IMG/VR virus record: IMGVR_UViG_3300021368_000027
Coordinates: 1 to 56,299 of that record
Reading direction: 5' to 3' (one strand)
DNA length: 56,299 nucleotides
Source: a virus
Position 1 is the stretch's first letter. The number at the start of each line of letters is the position of its first letter. Below are positions 46,666 through 55,722 of this stretch, one piece after another. The notes beneath the pieces are model-generated. The model was not told the origin of the DNA. It did not search any database and saw only the letters and a program-made list of their open reading frames with translations. The position numbers and the translations under genes were made by a program.

Positions 46666-48900
46666 CTATCCGAATACTATTGCCATTGCTATGGCTTTAC
46701 CTGTTGAGAACGTGGGTACTGTTGCTGTACCAACTCCAATTACATGACCATTAGAATCTACTGTAACATCTTGAATAAACGTAGTTCCTGAATTGTTTGA
46801 TGAGCCTTGATTTGAAATAATAGGGTGTGCTGTTAAATATCCTGCACTAGCATGATCTCCCCAACTATACGCTGTATCCCAATTAGAGGAATTATCTGTT
46901 GTAGTACTATAAGAGCCAGAGCCTGTACGTGTCATAATGCCGTTAGAGCTAAAGTCACCATCCATAACAGCACCAGCAGCAGCAACATTTGTTGCGTCTG
47001 TGACATCTGCTGATGTCTCTACACCATCTAATTTAGTCTTATCTGCAGCAGACATAAACCCATCTGCAGAGGTAGTAGCATTAGCTGCAGTAGCACTAAT
47101 TGTAATATCAGCAGATCCATCAAACGATGCAGAACCTGTAATATCACCACTTAATCCTATGCTTCTAGCAGTAGCTAATGTAGTTGCTGTAGTAGCATTA
47201 CCACTCACATTACCTGTAACATTACCAGTTAAGTTACCTTCTACGCTATCTAGTTTAAGTAAACCGAAAGACGTAGATGCGTCAGCTAAGTTTATTGCGC
47301 CTGATGGCGTGGGATCATACTCATCTAACAGTGTCCACTTATCTTCTGATACATCATAGAACAGACCCATATGAGTATATCCAACACCTGATGTACCAGT
47401 GTTTCTATTAGAAAAGAATCCTGTATCTACTAGTACTGGACCTGCTACACCTGTCCAAGTATCGTTTAATGTGTGGCCTGTAGTTGCACCAAACTTTACA
47501 GATATGTTATCTGCACTGTGTATCATTTGCTCGTTGCCAGTGATAGCATTACCAGTAGATATAGTAGTATTAAAGTTGTCTGTACTTACAGCAAATGTAT
47601 CTGGTGTGCCTGTACCATCAATCTTTACATAGTAGGTTGTAGAAGTTGTACCTGTAAAGTGTCCTGAAAAGAAAGCGTCATCTAAGCCTGTACCACTAAA
47701 AGTAGTATTAGCATCACCAATGGCATCACCTTCATTGGCACGATAGAAGGGCGCACCTGCAGTAACATCTGATGTACTTGTTGATGTAGTTGTACCCAAT
47801 ACAGATAAGTTACCACCTACAATAAGATCATCACCTATATGTGCATCTGTTCTGACTCTGAAGGAGTTAACTGAGTGGTTCTGTTGATTTATTAGTAGTA
47901 TACCATTTGTAGAATCAGAGTTAACTACCCACCCAAGGCACATAGGATAGTTAGGATAAGTTGGTGAAGCATTTTGTACAGCCCCAGGAGTTAATCCTAC
48001 AAAAAAGTTTGTACCTGCTGTAAGGCCACTAGTGTCTACTCCATGCAACTGTCCTGCAATAATACAGTAACCGTAGCTATTATTAGGTATGTCTGCTGCT
48101 GCTAAACCTTGTGCGGTGTATGCGTTAACATCTGTAGCGTCTGCTAAACCAACAGTAGGAACATCAAGAGAACCTGCTGTGTAGTTACCTGAGAAGTACA
48201 AGGGTTTACCTTTACCTATTGTAGCACCTGTACTATTGTATACACGTTGATGTTCTTCTAAGCCTAACTCATGTACAACATTCTGTGTATCTGAATAGTA
48301 ACTTAAAGTTTTAGTGCTAGTGTCATACCATACTCTACCCTCAGAAAAGGATGGTACTGACCCTTGACTTGTCATATCAATATGAGTGCCTACATTTACT
48401 TCACCTGTAGCCGTAGCATTAACAAAGCTTGGACTGTCCGTTGTAGCTAGTCCTTGATTTATGGCCTTTACTGCAGTTTCATCTGTTAACTCACTATCCA
48501 TAACAGCACCTGCTGCTTGGACATTTGTAGCATCTGTTACATCAGCGCTGGTTTCAATACCAGTTAATTTAGTTTGCTCTGCATCAGTAAAGGCGTTGGT
48601 GTCTGCGTTATTCTCGTAAGCAGTCTTTATCTCTGCATCTGTCTGGTCTGCAGTAGCAGCAGTCTCTATACCAGCTAGTTTAGTTTCTTCTGCTGTTGTA
48701 AAAGAAGCTGTAGTATTATCTAATACACTTGATTGTGTTTGTGCGCCAAGAGTAGTTCTAGCAGTACCTGCATCTGAATCATCAAGAACTGTAGAAGCAA
48801 ATGCACTTATGGTGGTATTAGAAGGTACGTTTAACTCTTTTAAATCAGCTAAGTCTCCACCAGCAAGATCACCTAATAGTCTATTCTTTGATTTTGTCAT
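46666..48900 (-). CDS. Long tail fibre protein
   Basis: 744 residues. TTAEETKLAGIETAATADQ and TDAEQTKLTGIETSADVTDA repeats (helical-sheet shaft), DLIVGGNLSVLGTTTSTSTS, VEGNLTGNVTGNVSGNATTA shaft repeats, then SADGFMSAADKTKLDGVETS and a C-terminal beta domain (TVDSNGHVIGVGTATVPTF). Typical long, trimeric tail fibre with no S74 chaperone of its own. Start overlaps the upstream Kelch-cupredoxin gene (ATGA). Confidence 0.75.
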   Translation of the reverse strand: MTKSKNRLLGDLAGGDLADLKELNVPSNTTISAFASTVLDDSDAGTARTTLGAQTQSSVLDNTTASFTTAEETKLAGIETAATADQTDAEIKTAYENNADTNAFTDAEQTKLTGIETSADVTDATNVQAAGAVMDSELTDETAVKAINQGLATTDSPSFVNATATGEVNVGTHIDMTSQGSVPSFSEGRVWYDTSTKTLSYYSDTQNVVHELGLEEHQRVYNSTGATIGKGKPLYFSGNYTAGSLDVPTVGLADATDVNAYTAQGLAAADIPNNSYGYCIIAGQLHGVDTSGLTAGTNFFVGLTPGAVQNASPTYPNYPMCLGWVVNSDSTNGILLINQQNHSVNSFRVRTDAHIGDDLIVGGNLSVLGTTTSTSTSDVTAGAPFYRANEGDAIGDANTTFSGTGLDDAFFSGHFTGTTSTTYYVKIDGTGTPDTFAVSTDNFNTTISTGNAITGNEQMIHSADNISVKFGATTGHTLNDTWTGVAGPVLVDTGFFSNRNTGTSGVGYTHMGLFYDVSEDKWTLLDEYDPTPSGAINLADASTSFGLLKLDSVEGNLTGNVTGNVSGNATTATTLATARSIGLSGDITGSASFDGSADITISATAANATTSADGFMSAADKTKLDGVETSADVTDATNVAAAGAVMDGDFSSNGIMTRTGSGSYSTTTDNSSNWDTAYSWGDHASAGYLTAHPIISNQGSSNNSGTTFIQDVTVDSNGHVIGVGTATVPTFSTGKAIAMAIVFG

Positions 48901-50363
48901 GATGCGTTTCCTGATGCTCCATTTGGTCTTTCATTTGCCTGTGTCAAATCTCCATGATCTGTAGCATTGCCTGGAGTCTGAACAGTAACTCTGTCTATAT
49001 TTACTGAGATGCTTCCACCCACATTGCCTCCTGCAGCACATGCATATGTTCCATCTGATGAACCTGCTCTTTGGTCACCATAATTTGTTAAGTCTCCAAA
49101 ATCTGTAGAATTACCTGTTGTTTGTATTGTGATGTATTCTATAGCGTCTGACCAATTATTAGAGTTGCCAGAACCTGTACGTCTGCCTCCCATAATTAAC
49201 ATTCTAGTAGAATCTCCTGCGCCTTCTCCTCTTTTCCAAGTCGCTAAAAGATCTCCAAAGTCTGATGCATTGGCACTGCTTTGTATAGTAAAGTATTGTA
49301 TCTGATTGGTATCTGGAGATTCTCCTCCAGCAAGAACTCCTCTTGTAGCATCGTTCCATCCAGCCATATTAGCTCTATTTGCAGACAAAACAGCACCTAG
49401 ATCTGTAGCATTACCTGTGGTAGCTATCGTAATATACTCTATGTTAGATGTATAAGAACTACTAGTATCACTATAACCACCACACATACAACCTCTAGTA
49501 CTATCACTTACTGCTGTTGCTGTATATATAGATTCTGTCATATCACCAAAGTCTGTAGCATTACCAGGTGTAGAAACTGTTACATACTCTATGTTGTTAA
49601 TCGCCCCAAAACCGCTACCTGTTTTATATCCACCTGCTTTAAATGCTCTAGTACCACTTGATGCAGCACTAGCTCCATATTCAGCCTGTATTAAATCACC
49701 AAAGTCTGTGGCGTTACCAGTTGCAGATATATCATAATAGTCTATTGTGTTTGTGGCTGTAGCTGGAGAACTACTAGCTATATTACCACCAAACCTTAAT
49801 GCTCTAGTACCGCCCCAAGATATGCCTGAACTGCTACTACCACTACTAGTACCTATAGCTTTGAACTGACTATCTAAGTAGAACTTAACTTCACCATCCC
49901 ACAACATAGCACCATTATTAGGGTCAGACGTTGTAACGCTGGAACCCATACCATCACCATGTACGGTGCAATAATATGTCAATCCTGTTAAAGGTGCATC
50001 AGCAGCTACAGCAAAAGTAACAGTTGCACCAGCCGTACCAGCAGTGCCTGAAGATGTAACTCCTGTGGTGTAGGACGTACCAGCATTCTTGAAAGCTAAA
50101 GGGTGATTGGAATTACTAGAATCACTAACATCAAACGTGTATGTTACTCCTCTTAGTAATGTTATCGTTGGAGTAGTTACACCATCTATGGCATACTTAT
50201 TGCCTCCATCACTTACCACAGTAACTACTCTGGTAGTTGTGTCATATTGATATGTGTTTATTGTACTTAGTGCAGATCCTGAAGAGTGTGTAGGGGCTAC
50301 AGGAAAGTTAGGCTTACCTGTTCCAGCTACATTTACTATGTTATCTACTTTAATCTCTGTCAT
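48897..50363 (-). CDS. Cupredoxin-like plus Kelch-like tail protein
   Basis: 488 residues from the ATG at 50363. N-terminal MTEIKVDNIVNVAGTGKPNF. Residues about 45-145 are a cupredoxin-like sandwich: TITLLRGVTYTFDVSDSSNS, His87 (NHPLAF), then TYYCTVHGDGMGS with Cys132, His135 and Met139, a possible type-1 copper site (C-x2-H-x3-M). After a WDGEVKFYLDSQFKAIG attachment strand, about six Kelch-like blades run to the C-terminus and end TGNATDHGDL-type, GASGNAS. Probably a receptor-binding propeller with an extra cupredoxin domain; the metal site is only predicted. Confidence 0.7.
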   Translation of the reverse strand: MTEIKVDNIVNVAGTGKPNFPVAPTHSSGSALSTINTYQYDTTTRVVTVVSDGGNKYAIDGVTTPTITLLRGVTYTFDVSDSSNSNHPLAFKNAGTSYTTGVTSSGTAGTAGATVTFAVAADAPLTGLTYYCTVHGDGMGSSVTTSDPNNGAMLWDGEVKFYLDSQFKAIGTSSGSSSSGISWGGTRALRFGGNIASSSPATATNTIDYYDISATGNATDFGDLIQAEYGASAASSGTRAFKAGGYKTGSGFGAINNIEYVTVSTPGNATDFGDMTESIYTATAVSDSTRGCMCGGYSDTSSSYTSNIEYITIATTGNATDLGAVLSANRANMAGWNDATRGVLAGGESPDTNQIQYFTIQSSANASDFGDLLATWKRGEGAGDSTRMLIMGGRRTGSGNSNNWSDAIEYITIQTTGNSTDFGDLTNYGDQRAGSSDGTYACAAGGNVGGSISVNIDRVTVQTPGNATDHGDLTQANERPNGASGNAS

Positions 50364-51172
50364 TACAATACTACCCATCTAGCATTTGTAGGAACCGTAA
50401 CTGTTACACCATTGTTTATAGTAATAGGTCCAACCGACACGGCATTTTTATTTGTTGATAGTGTATAATCAGTTGTAACAGTTGTTTGATTCTCATGAAA
50501 TACTTGATCTGACCCACCACCAGTAGCTCCACCACCGCCGCCAGCAACATCACTAAAACTAAGAGTACCACTACCATTCGTTGTTAATGCTTGTCCACTA
50601 CTACCATCAGTACCTGGTAATGTAAAGGTGTTAACAAAAGTACTTAGGTTAGTATTACCTATGCCATATTCAACAACTTCTACTTTATCCCCTGCGACAA
50701 CAGCATCATCTAATACCACAGATGTACCATTAGTTGCGGTATAATCTCCCTGTAAAAGTTTTACACCATTAAGGAATACTTCAATAGTGCCTACTAAGTA
50801 ATTGACAGTAAAGGTTGTTTGCCCTGCAGTGGCTGTAAATTCGTTAACTGTAAAAGCGTTTGAAGATAGTATTAAGTCTGATGAACTAGGGCTTATAAAT
50901 ACTAATGTATTATTACCACTAAGATTTAGTAAAGCGTTAGTAGAACTAGAACTTAGATTACGAGAAAGAGTCGTACCCGAATGTGTGTACACTCCAGTGC
51001 CAATCTCCCACGCATTATTGTTTAGGTCTTCTATTACATATCTTACAGTATCGCCATCTACAACACCACCAGCATAAAATGTTTGATATCCTGGAAAAGC
51101 ACTACCTAAAGTAATAGTGCCTGTACCTGTACTTGAGGTATAGACTTTTACTCTGTCTGCTAGGACTACCAT
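50363..51172 (-). CDS. Tail fibre/adaptor-type virion protein
   Basis: 269 residues. N-terminal LADRVKVYTSSTGTGTITLG and THSGTTLSRNLSSSSTNALL, then NEFTATAGQTTFTVNYLVGT, IEVFLNGVKLLQGDYTATNG, VVLDDAVVAGDKVEVVEYG: a module common in proximal parts of phage fibres. C-terminal VSVGPITINNGVTVTVPTNA is a strand cap found in marine phage fibres. Stop overlaps the next gene's ATG. Confidence 0.65.
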   Translation of the reverse strand: MVVLADRVKVYTSSTGTGTITLGSAFPGYQTFYAGGVVDGDTVRYVIEDLNNNAWEIGTGVYTHSGTTLSRNLSSSSTNALLNLSGNNTLVFISPSSSDLILSSNAFTVNEFTATAGQTTFTVNYLVGTIEVFLNGVKLLQGDYTATNGTSVVLDDAVVAGDKVEVVEYGIGNTNLSTFVNTFTLPGTDGSSGQALTTNGSGTLSFSDVAGGGGGATGGGSDQVFHENQTTVTTDYTLSTNKNAVSVGPITINNGVTVTVPTNARWVVL

Positions 51173-51184
51173 TTTATCTTACCT

Positions 51185-51622
51185 TTAGGCTATTCTTATT
51201 ACTGCGTTACTTGCATCTGCTGTTGGAAACACAATAGTAAAGTCACCGTTTGTTGAAGTAACAGTTGAACCAAAGTTAAATACTGCTATTGCTTTGTTAG
51301 ACTGTGATGAGTTATATATAATAGCACCATCTGCTGAAACTGTTGCATTAGAGAATACTTCATCTGCAAAGTCAACAAATGCTGTGCTTCCTGATAATGT
51401 TATTGTAGCGGAATCTAATACCTGACCACCTGCTGTATATCCAGCACCTGTAGCTTCATCAGTATTACCTGTTACATCAGAATAGTTTGTAGTGGCTGCA
51501 CCATATGTACCTGAATGCGAACCTTTGATGAGAGCTATCTTTAAACTATCTGTATCTAAATCATGCACACCCCCAAGTAGCTCTTCCTTGAAGCTGTTGC
51601 ACATTGCCGTTGTAATTGCCAT
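51185..51622 (-). CDS. Small virion protein downstream of the capsid gene
   Basis: 145 residues. MAITTAMCNSFKEELLGGVH, DTDSLKIALIKGSHSGTYGA, then beta strands (SATITLSGSTAFVDFADEVF, SNATVSADGAIIYNSSQSNK). From memory this protein follows the major capsid gene in many marine phages; probably head decoration or neck, but this is not proven. Confidence 0.65.
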   Translation of the reverse strand: MAITTAMCNSFKEELLGGVHDLDTDSLKIALIKGSHSGTYGAATTNYSDVTGNTDEATGAGYTAGGQVLDSATITLSGSTAFVDFADEVFSNATVSADGAIIYNSSQSNKAIAVFNFGSTVTSTNGDFTIVFPTADASNAVIRIA

Positions 51623-51655
51623 TTGAGAATGTCCTATACTGAGTTAAACGTACAA

Positions 51656-51680
51656 AGAGGCCAGCATATAGCCAGCCTCT
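51656..51680 (-). terminator. Hairpin after the major capsid gene
   Basis: On the minus strand AGAGGCTGGC-TATAT-GCTGGCCTCT forms a 10-bp stem (two G-U pairs), followed by TTTG. The U-tract is short, so partial termination or an mRNA-stabilising hairpin that sets capsid excess over tail genes is likely. Confidence 0.6.
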
Positions 51681-51695
51681 AAGTTTATATTATAA

Positions 51696-52769
51696 TTAAG
51701 CAGCGTTGTAAATAGCTGACACCAATGCTTCTGGGCGTAGAATTTTACGTCCGTAAAGGTGCATACCACGTACAATGTCTGCAAATGAGTCAGGATCTCT
51801 GTAGTTCTCAACTTTGTTGATCTGCTCTGCAGATGCAACTGCGTCTTCTTGACCGCCCAAGATCACACCATAGTTTGCGTCTTGTGCTAATGAACCTGAT
51901 GTACCTGCACCTGTACCTTTTGCAGGTAAGTTGTTAGATACATAGACTCTGAAGCCGTGTAAGTTGTTAACAGCTAGACCGTTTTGTAGACCTGATCCAC
52001 CGTAGTCTGAGTTTAGAAGACGTGAGTCCTCATCCTTCAAGATCTCCATGAATACTGGATCAACAACTAACCAACGTCCACGTGACTCCACGTTTGCTAC
52101 GTCCATTACACGAGCCATACGAGCGATGACTGTTAGTGGTGATACAACGTCTGATGAAAGAGTTGTAGCACCTGGTAGACGTGCAGCTAGTGGGATTGAG
52201 TCACCAGTAGCGTAAGCTGTTGATGCAGAGTCTGCAGAACCTAATTGACCCATGTCAGTAGCATCTAATTGGTTAGCTTTTAAAAATTCACCGTTTAGAT
52301 TGTTTGCTGTCGGGTGCTGTGCAGTACCTGATACGGTAGTGATTAATGCACCTGATGAGTCATAACCTGACATGTACTGTAGTAAGTCTGCGTCCATTGC
52401 GTCAGCCATTTTGTATGCTGCTCTGTCTGCAGCTAGGCTTACGAAATCAACAGATGCAAATTGATCTTCGATGTCATCCATTTTAAAAGCAAAGTAGTTA
52501 GCTTTGTCGATGGTTAACTGGAAGTCACTGTCATCTAGGTCTTGGACAGAGATGGCTGTTTTACGCTCAAGAGCGTTGACTGTTACATCAGGCTCTTTCT
52601 GGATGCGTACAACATCCCCTTGATTGGCAATCTCTCCAAAGTAGGAGTTGTTTGTGATTGCGTTGGCAACTGCTGCTTTTCTTAAAGCAATCTGTGCCTG
52701 TTTGGAATAGATAATCGGGCTAAAATTACCGTCAAATCCTGTTTTGCCAGAGGCAACTGCTATAGCCAT
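51696..52769 (-). CDS. Major capsid protein
   Basis: 357 residues. Ala-rich N-terminus (ASGKTGFDGNFSPIIYSKQA), then NSYFGEIANQGDVVRIQKEP, ADLLQYMSGYDSSGALITTV, RWLVVDPVFMEILKDEDSRL, NNLHGFRVYVSNNLPAKGTG, GVILGGQEDAVASAEQINKV and a C-terminal KILRPEALVSAIYNAA. This is the HK97-fold P22-coat-like pattern of podovirus capsids. Flanked by the scaffold upstream and a hairpin downstream. Codon use here looks cleaner than elsewhere, as expected of a highly expressed gene (impression only). Confidence 0.85.
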   Translation of the reverse strand: MAIAVASGKTGFDGNFSPIIYSKQAQIALRKAAVANAITNNSYFGEIANQGDVVRIQKEPDVTVNALERKTAISVQDLDDSDFQLTIDKANYFAFKMDDIEDQFASVDFVSLAADRAAYKMADAMDADLLQYMSGYDSSGALITTVSGTAQHPTANNLNGEFLKANQLDATDMGQLGSADSASTAYATGDSIPLAARLPGATTLSSDVVSPLTVIARMARVMDVANVESRGRWLVVDPVFMEILKDEDSRLLNSDYGGSGLQNGLAVNNLHGFRVYVSNNLPAKGTGAGTSGSLAQDANYGVILGGQEDAVASAEQINKVENYRDPDSFADIVRGMHLYGRKILRPEALVSAIYNAA

Positions 52770-52989
52770 AATTAATTCTCCTTATAGATATGGCGTGAAA
52801 ATTGACACTACATATCCACCATGAAGAGGCTCTTTGTATTAGGGTAGTCAACTTTGCTTCTAGGCTGCGCTGCCTGTCTGCGTTGGGCCTGTACTAGGAG
52901 GTAGTTCTTTAGTGTGGCTAGTGTTATTAAACATACACACTAATGCTGTGTATATGCTATAGTTTTATTCATGATACATAGATTGTCAA
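52770..52989 (-). promoter_or_regulatory. Non-coding leader between scaffold and capsid genes
   Basis: 220 bp without a gene. On the minus strand it starts with TTGACA (52987-52982), followed 22 nt later by TATAGC, a spacing too long for a good sigma-70 promoter. It contains an inverted repeat TTAGTGTG...CACACTAA and ends in AAGGAGAATTA before the capsid ATG. A promoter, processing site or stabilising leader that raises capsid expression is likely. Confidence 0.45.
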
Positions 52990-53958
52990 CTACTTTCTAG
53001 TCATATCATAAATAAAATTTCCAGAGCGCTGGGCTTCCATAATTTCTTCCTGGCGCTTCTCATATTCTTTTATAGACATATTTGCTACTTCAGATTCACG
53101 AATCATCTTTTTACTATCGTCTGCTTCTGGTTTAGCTCCTTTAGTCTTTACTGAAGACGCTGCAGCTTTCTCTGCTGTGTTGTCTTTCTTGACCTTAGTA
53201 TTAATACCTGTATCAACTTTATATAAATCAATAACACGTGATACAGATTTTGCATCATCCATGTTTTCATATAAAGCATCTTGTACCCACTTAGGCTGTT
53301 CTTTAGCCCAATTATGAAATGAATCATCTTCACGTATTTGTGCAAAGTCAGGATGCATACCTGCTAACTCAGCTTCAGCTTTTTCACGTTTAGCTGTAAT
53401 GCGTAACTCTTCTAGTTCAGCCATACGTTTTTCAAGATCCTGAGAGGCAGACTTAGATTTTTTATCAGCTATAGTTTCTATAATAGATGCTACATCAGGA
53501 TACTCTTTTGTCCATGCCTCTAATTCTTCATCTGACTTAGGGAGAACAAGCTCTTGTTTAGCTGCTTTAGATAACTGTGCTTCTAACGCTTCTATCTTAG
53601 CGGCAAACTCTTCTTCTTTCTTTTGTTGATGTCTGCGTAAATCACCATAACGTTTCTTAAAGTTTTTCTCTTCAGCACTTAGCTCATCATCTTCTTGTGC
53701 TTTGGCTTCTGGTTTTTCTTCTTGTTTGGGATCACTCTCTGCCTGTACTGGTTCAGCTTCAGGCTCTTCGCTACTGGGTTGATCTTCAGTACTTTCTTCA
53801 TCTGTAATACCTTTAGCAGCACGTGCTTGCTTCATCAGTTCTTTTAGTTCTTCTTCATCCTGCTTTATACGTGCTTCGTTACGTGCATAGGATTGTGAGT
53901 TCATTTGGACACTTCTTATGTCTTGCTTCTCATGAAGCATAGTTCCACCTTCAGCCAT
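52990..53958 (-). CDS. Scaffolding protein
   Basis: 322 residues, very charged and helical: acidic Pro/Gln-rich region (EESTEDQPSSEEPEAEPVQA), coiled coil (RHQQKKEEEFAAKIEALEAQ), a helical core (VASIIETIADKKSKSASQDL) and basic C-terminal helices (MIRESEVANMSIKEYEKRQE). It precedes the capsid gene. Composition, length and place fit the internal scaffold that guides prohead assembly and is then lost. Confidence 0.8.
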   Translation of the reverse strand: MAEGGTMLHEKQDIRSVQMNSQSYARNEARIKQDEEELKELMKQARAAKGITDEESTEDQPSSEEPEAEPVQAESDPKQEEKPEAKAQEDDELSAEEKNFKKRYGDLRRHQQKKEEEFAAKIEALEAQLSKAAKQELVLPKSDEELEAWTKEYPDVASIIETIADKKSKSASQDLEKRMAELEELRITAKREKAEAELAGMHPDFAQIREDDSFHNWAKEQPKWVQDALYENMDDAKSVSRVIDLYKVDTGINTKVKKDNTAEKAAASSVKTKGAKPEADDSKKMIRESEVANMSIKEYEKRQEEIMEAQRSGNFIYDMTRK

Positions 53959-54008
53959 ATTTATTCTCCTTTTATGTTGGGGTCAGCCGTAGCTGAGTGG
54001 CCTTATAG
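53959..54008 (-). other. Stable small hairpin between structural genes
   Basis: On the minus strand TCAGC-TACG-GCTGA (a 5-bp stem with a UACG-type tetraloop) lies in the 50-bp gap before the scaffold start. It lacks a U-tract, so processing or stability of the scaffold mRNA is more likely than termination. Confidence 0.4.
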
Positions 54009-55541
54009 TTATTTGGATTTTTTCTTTTTATTCTTCATCAAGCCGCCTTTGTTAAGACCTGATATACCGAATCTGCTGTCTAATTCTGCTCCACCTTTTT
54101 TCTCTGAGGAGCCTAGTCCTCTAGTAGCACTTTTTGCCTCTCCTGTTTTTCTATTGGTAGATTTTCCTTGTAGGTTTTTATTCTCCTGCTGTCTGTTTCT
54201 TCTGCGTTGAGAGTCTTTTTCTTGTCTAGTATTTCCTCTAGGTTTAGGCTTAGTCACCTTAAAACTTCTATCTTCAGCATAAGGATCAAGAGCAGGATCT
54301 GCATAAGCAGGTTTACCCAATGCTTTTTCTTTTGCTATCGCATCTATTTCTTCTACTTTCTGCATTATCTCAGGATCAAGCCCTGCATCAGATTCAGTAA
54401 CTTCTGGTGTATATACTTCTGGTGTATATATACCCTGATCAGGAGCTAAAGTAGGATCACTGTAGTCTACATCAGGTGTAACAGGTTTAGGTATTTGTCC
54501 TACAATTCTTTCTAACTCTTTGCCTGTAACTTTGTCCAATATAGTTTTAATCAACCCAGGTTCTTCTCTATTTGCAATCTCTAATAAATTGTTGAGTCGC
54601 ATCTTATCTACTTCAGTTGTAGCTGGATCAGTTAACCTTCTTTCTATTTCTGCTTTAGTCCTACGTGTTTGATCCCACATAGCTATCTTACCTATAACAG
54701 TAGCACCTATCATCTTAGAAGCCATGCTTTTTTGACCATTTACCATGTCTTTAAGTTCTTCTAATGACAACTCTTTATAGTTTATAGGAGTAGGTGCAGG
54801 AGCAGCAGAACCACCTCCACCACCACCGCCTGACGATGCTTCTGGTTGGCTATCAGGTGTAGTTGTGACAGTATCACCTACAGGAAAGTATCCATCAGGA
54901 ATAGGAGTTATAGGCTCTCCGTTTAAGAACATAATAACTATCTTATGTCCTTCTGCATTCATGTAAGTACGTGCTTCAAACGCAGAAGTAGTAGCTACTC
55001 CTGTTGGAACAGTACCAGCTTCTGACATATCAAAGCCACCTTTTTGGTCATAGAATACGTCACCACCTTCATCGTACTTACCACCAAAGTTTATTTGTTC
55101 TGCTATAGACTTACCTTTAAGTTTCTTTTCCTCTTCTTCTTTTTCTTTTAGAAGTTGAGATAAGTAGTACATAATTTTTTCATAACGATTTTTAAACTTA
55201 GGCTCTTTCTTCTTAGCCACACCGCCATCGTCCATAGCCTGTACAACTTCAATATCATCCATTGACAACTCTAATTCGTCTTCAATAGGATCTCCTCCTA
55301 TTCGACCATTAGCAGCCATATCATCGAAACCCATCTTGGCTTGCATACGAAGATCTTCAAAAAACTTAACGCCATAGTATCTAACAACATCAGCAGGTAC
55401 AACATACTCACCTTCGCTTAATTGCGCTGGTATGTCATCACGAACTTCTTCTGGTAAGGAGCCTGTTGGTACTTCATTACCTGATATGGGGTCTACTCCA
55501 CGTGTACCAAAGTTCATTTCCATTTGATCTTCAAGCGCCAT
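54009..55541 (-). CDS. Large hypothetical structural-region protein
   Basis: 510 residues. The N-terminal domain is conserved in marine podoviruses from memory: DPISGNEVPTGSLPEEVRDD, IPAQLSEGEYVVPADVVRYY, GVKFFEDLRMQAKMGFDDMA. Then KKEPKFKNRYEKIMYYLSQL, a GGGGGGG linker, helical segments, and a Lys/Arg-rich tail ending NKKKKKSK-like. It sits between portal and scaffold, so a portal-associated or head-completion role is possible. Function unknown. Confidence 0.6.
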   Translation of the reverse strand: MALEDQMEMNFGTRGVDPISGNEVPTGSLPEEVRDDIPAQLSEGEYVVPADVVRYYGVKFFEDLRMQAKMGFDDMAANGRIGGDPIEDELELSMDDIEVVQAMDDGGVAKKKEPKFKNRYEKIMYYLSQLLKEKEEEEKKLKGKSIAEQINFGGKYDEGGDVFYDQKGGFDMSEAGTVPTGVATTSAFEARTYMNAEGHKIVIMFLNGEPITPIPDGYFPVGDTVTTTPDSQPEASSGGGGGGGSAAPAPTPINYKELSLEELKDMVNGQKSMASKMIGATVIGKIAMWDQTRRTKAEIERRLTDPATTEVDKMRLNNLLEIANREEPGLIKTILDKVTGKELERIVGQIPKPVTPDVDYSDPTLAPDQGIYTPEVYTPEVTESDAGLDPEIMQKVEEIDAIAKEKALGKPAYADPALDPYAEDRSFKVTKPKPRGNTRQEKDSQRRRNRQQENKNLQGKSTNRKTGEAKSATRGLGSSEKKGGAELDSRFGISGLNKGGLMKNKKKKSK

Positions 55542-55722
55542 TTACTGTCTCCTTCAGTAGCTTTAGCTTTCTAAGTACGTCTATCGCACCCTGTTGTCTG
55601 TACACTATCACAGCATCATTAGCTGATTCCATTGTACGCTGTCTTATATAGATTAAATCATCTATGTGTTTTTGAAACTCTTCGTATAGTTCTTTGTTAT
55701 TGACCAACTGCTTGAGGTGCAT
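55531..55722 (-). CDS. Small protein after the portal gene
   Basis: 63 residues, helical (MHLKQLVNNKELYEEFQKHI, DDLIYIRQRTMESANDAVIV). Starts inside the portal gene (26-nt overlap) and overlaps the next gene by 11 nt. Short helical proteins in this place occur in related phages, role unknown. Confidence 0.65.
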   Translation of the reverse strand: MHLKQLVNNKELYEEFQKHIDDLIYIRQRTMESANDAVIVYRQQGAIDVLRKLKLLKETVNGA

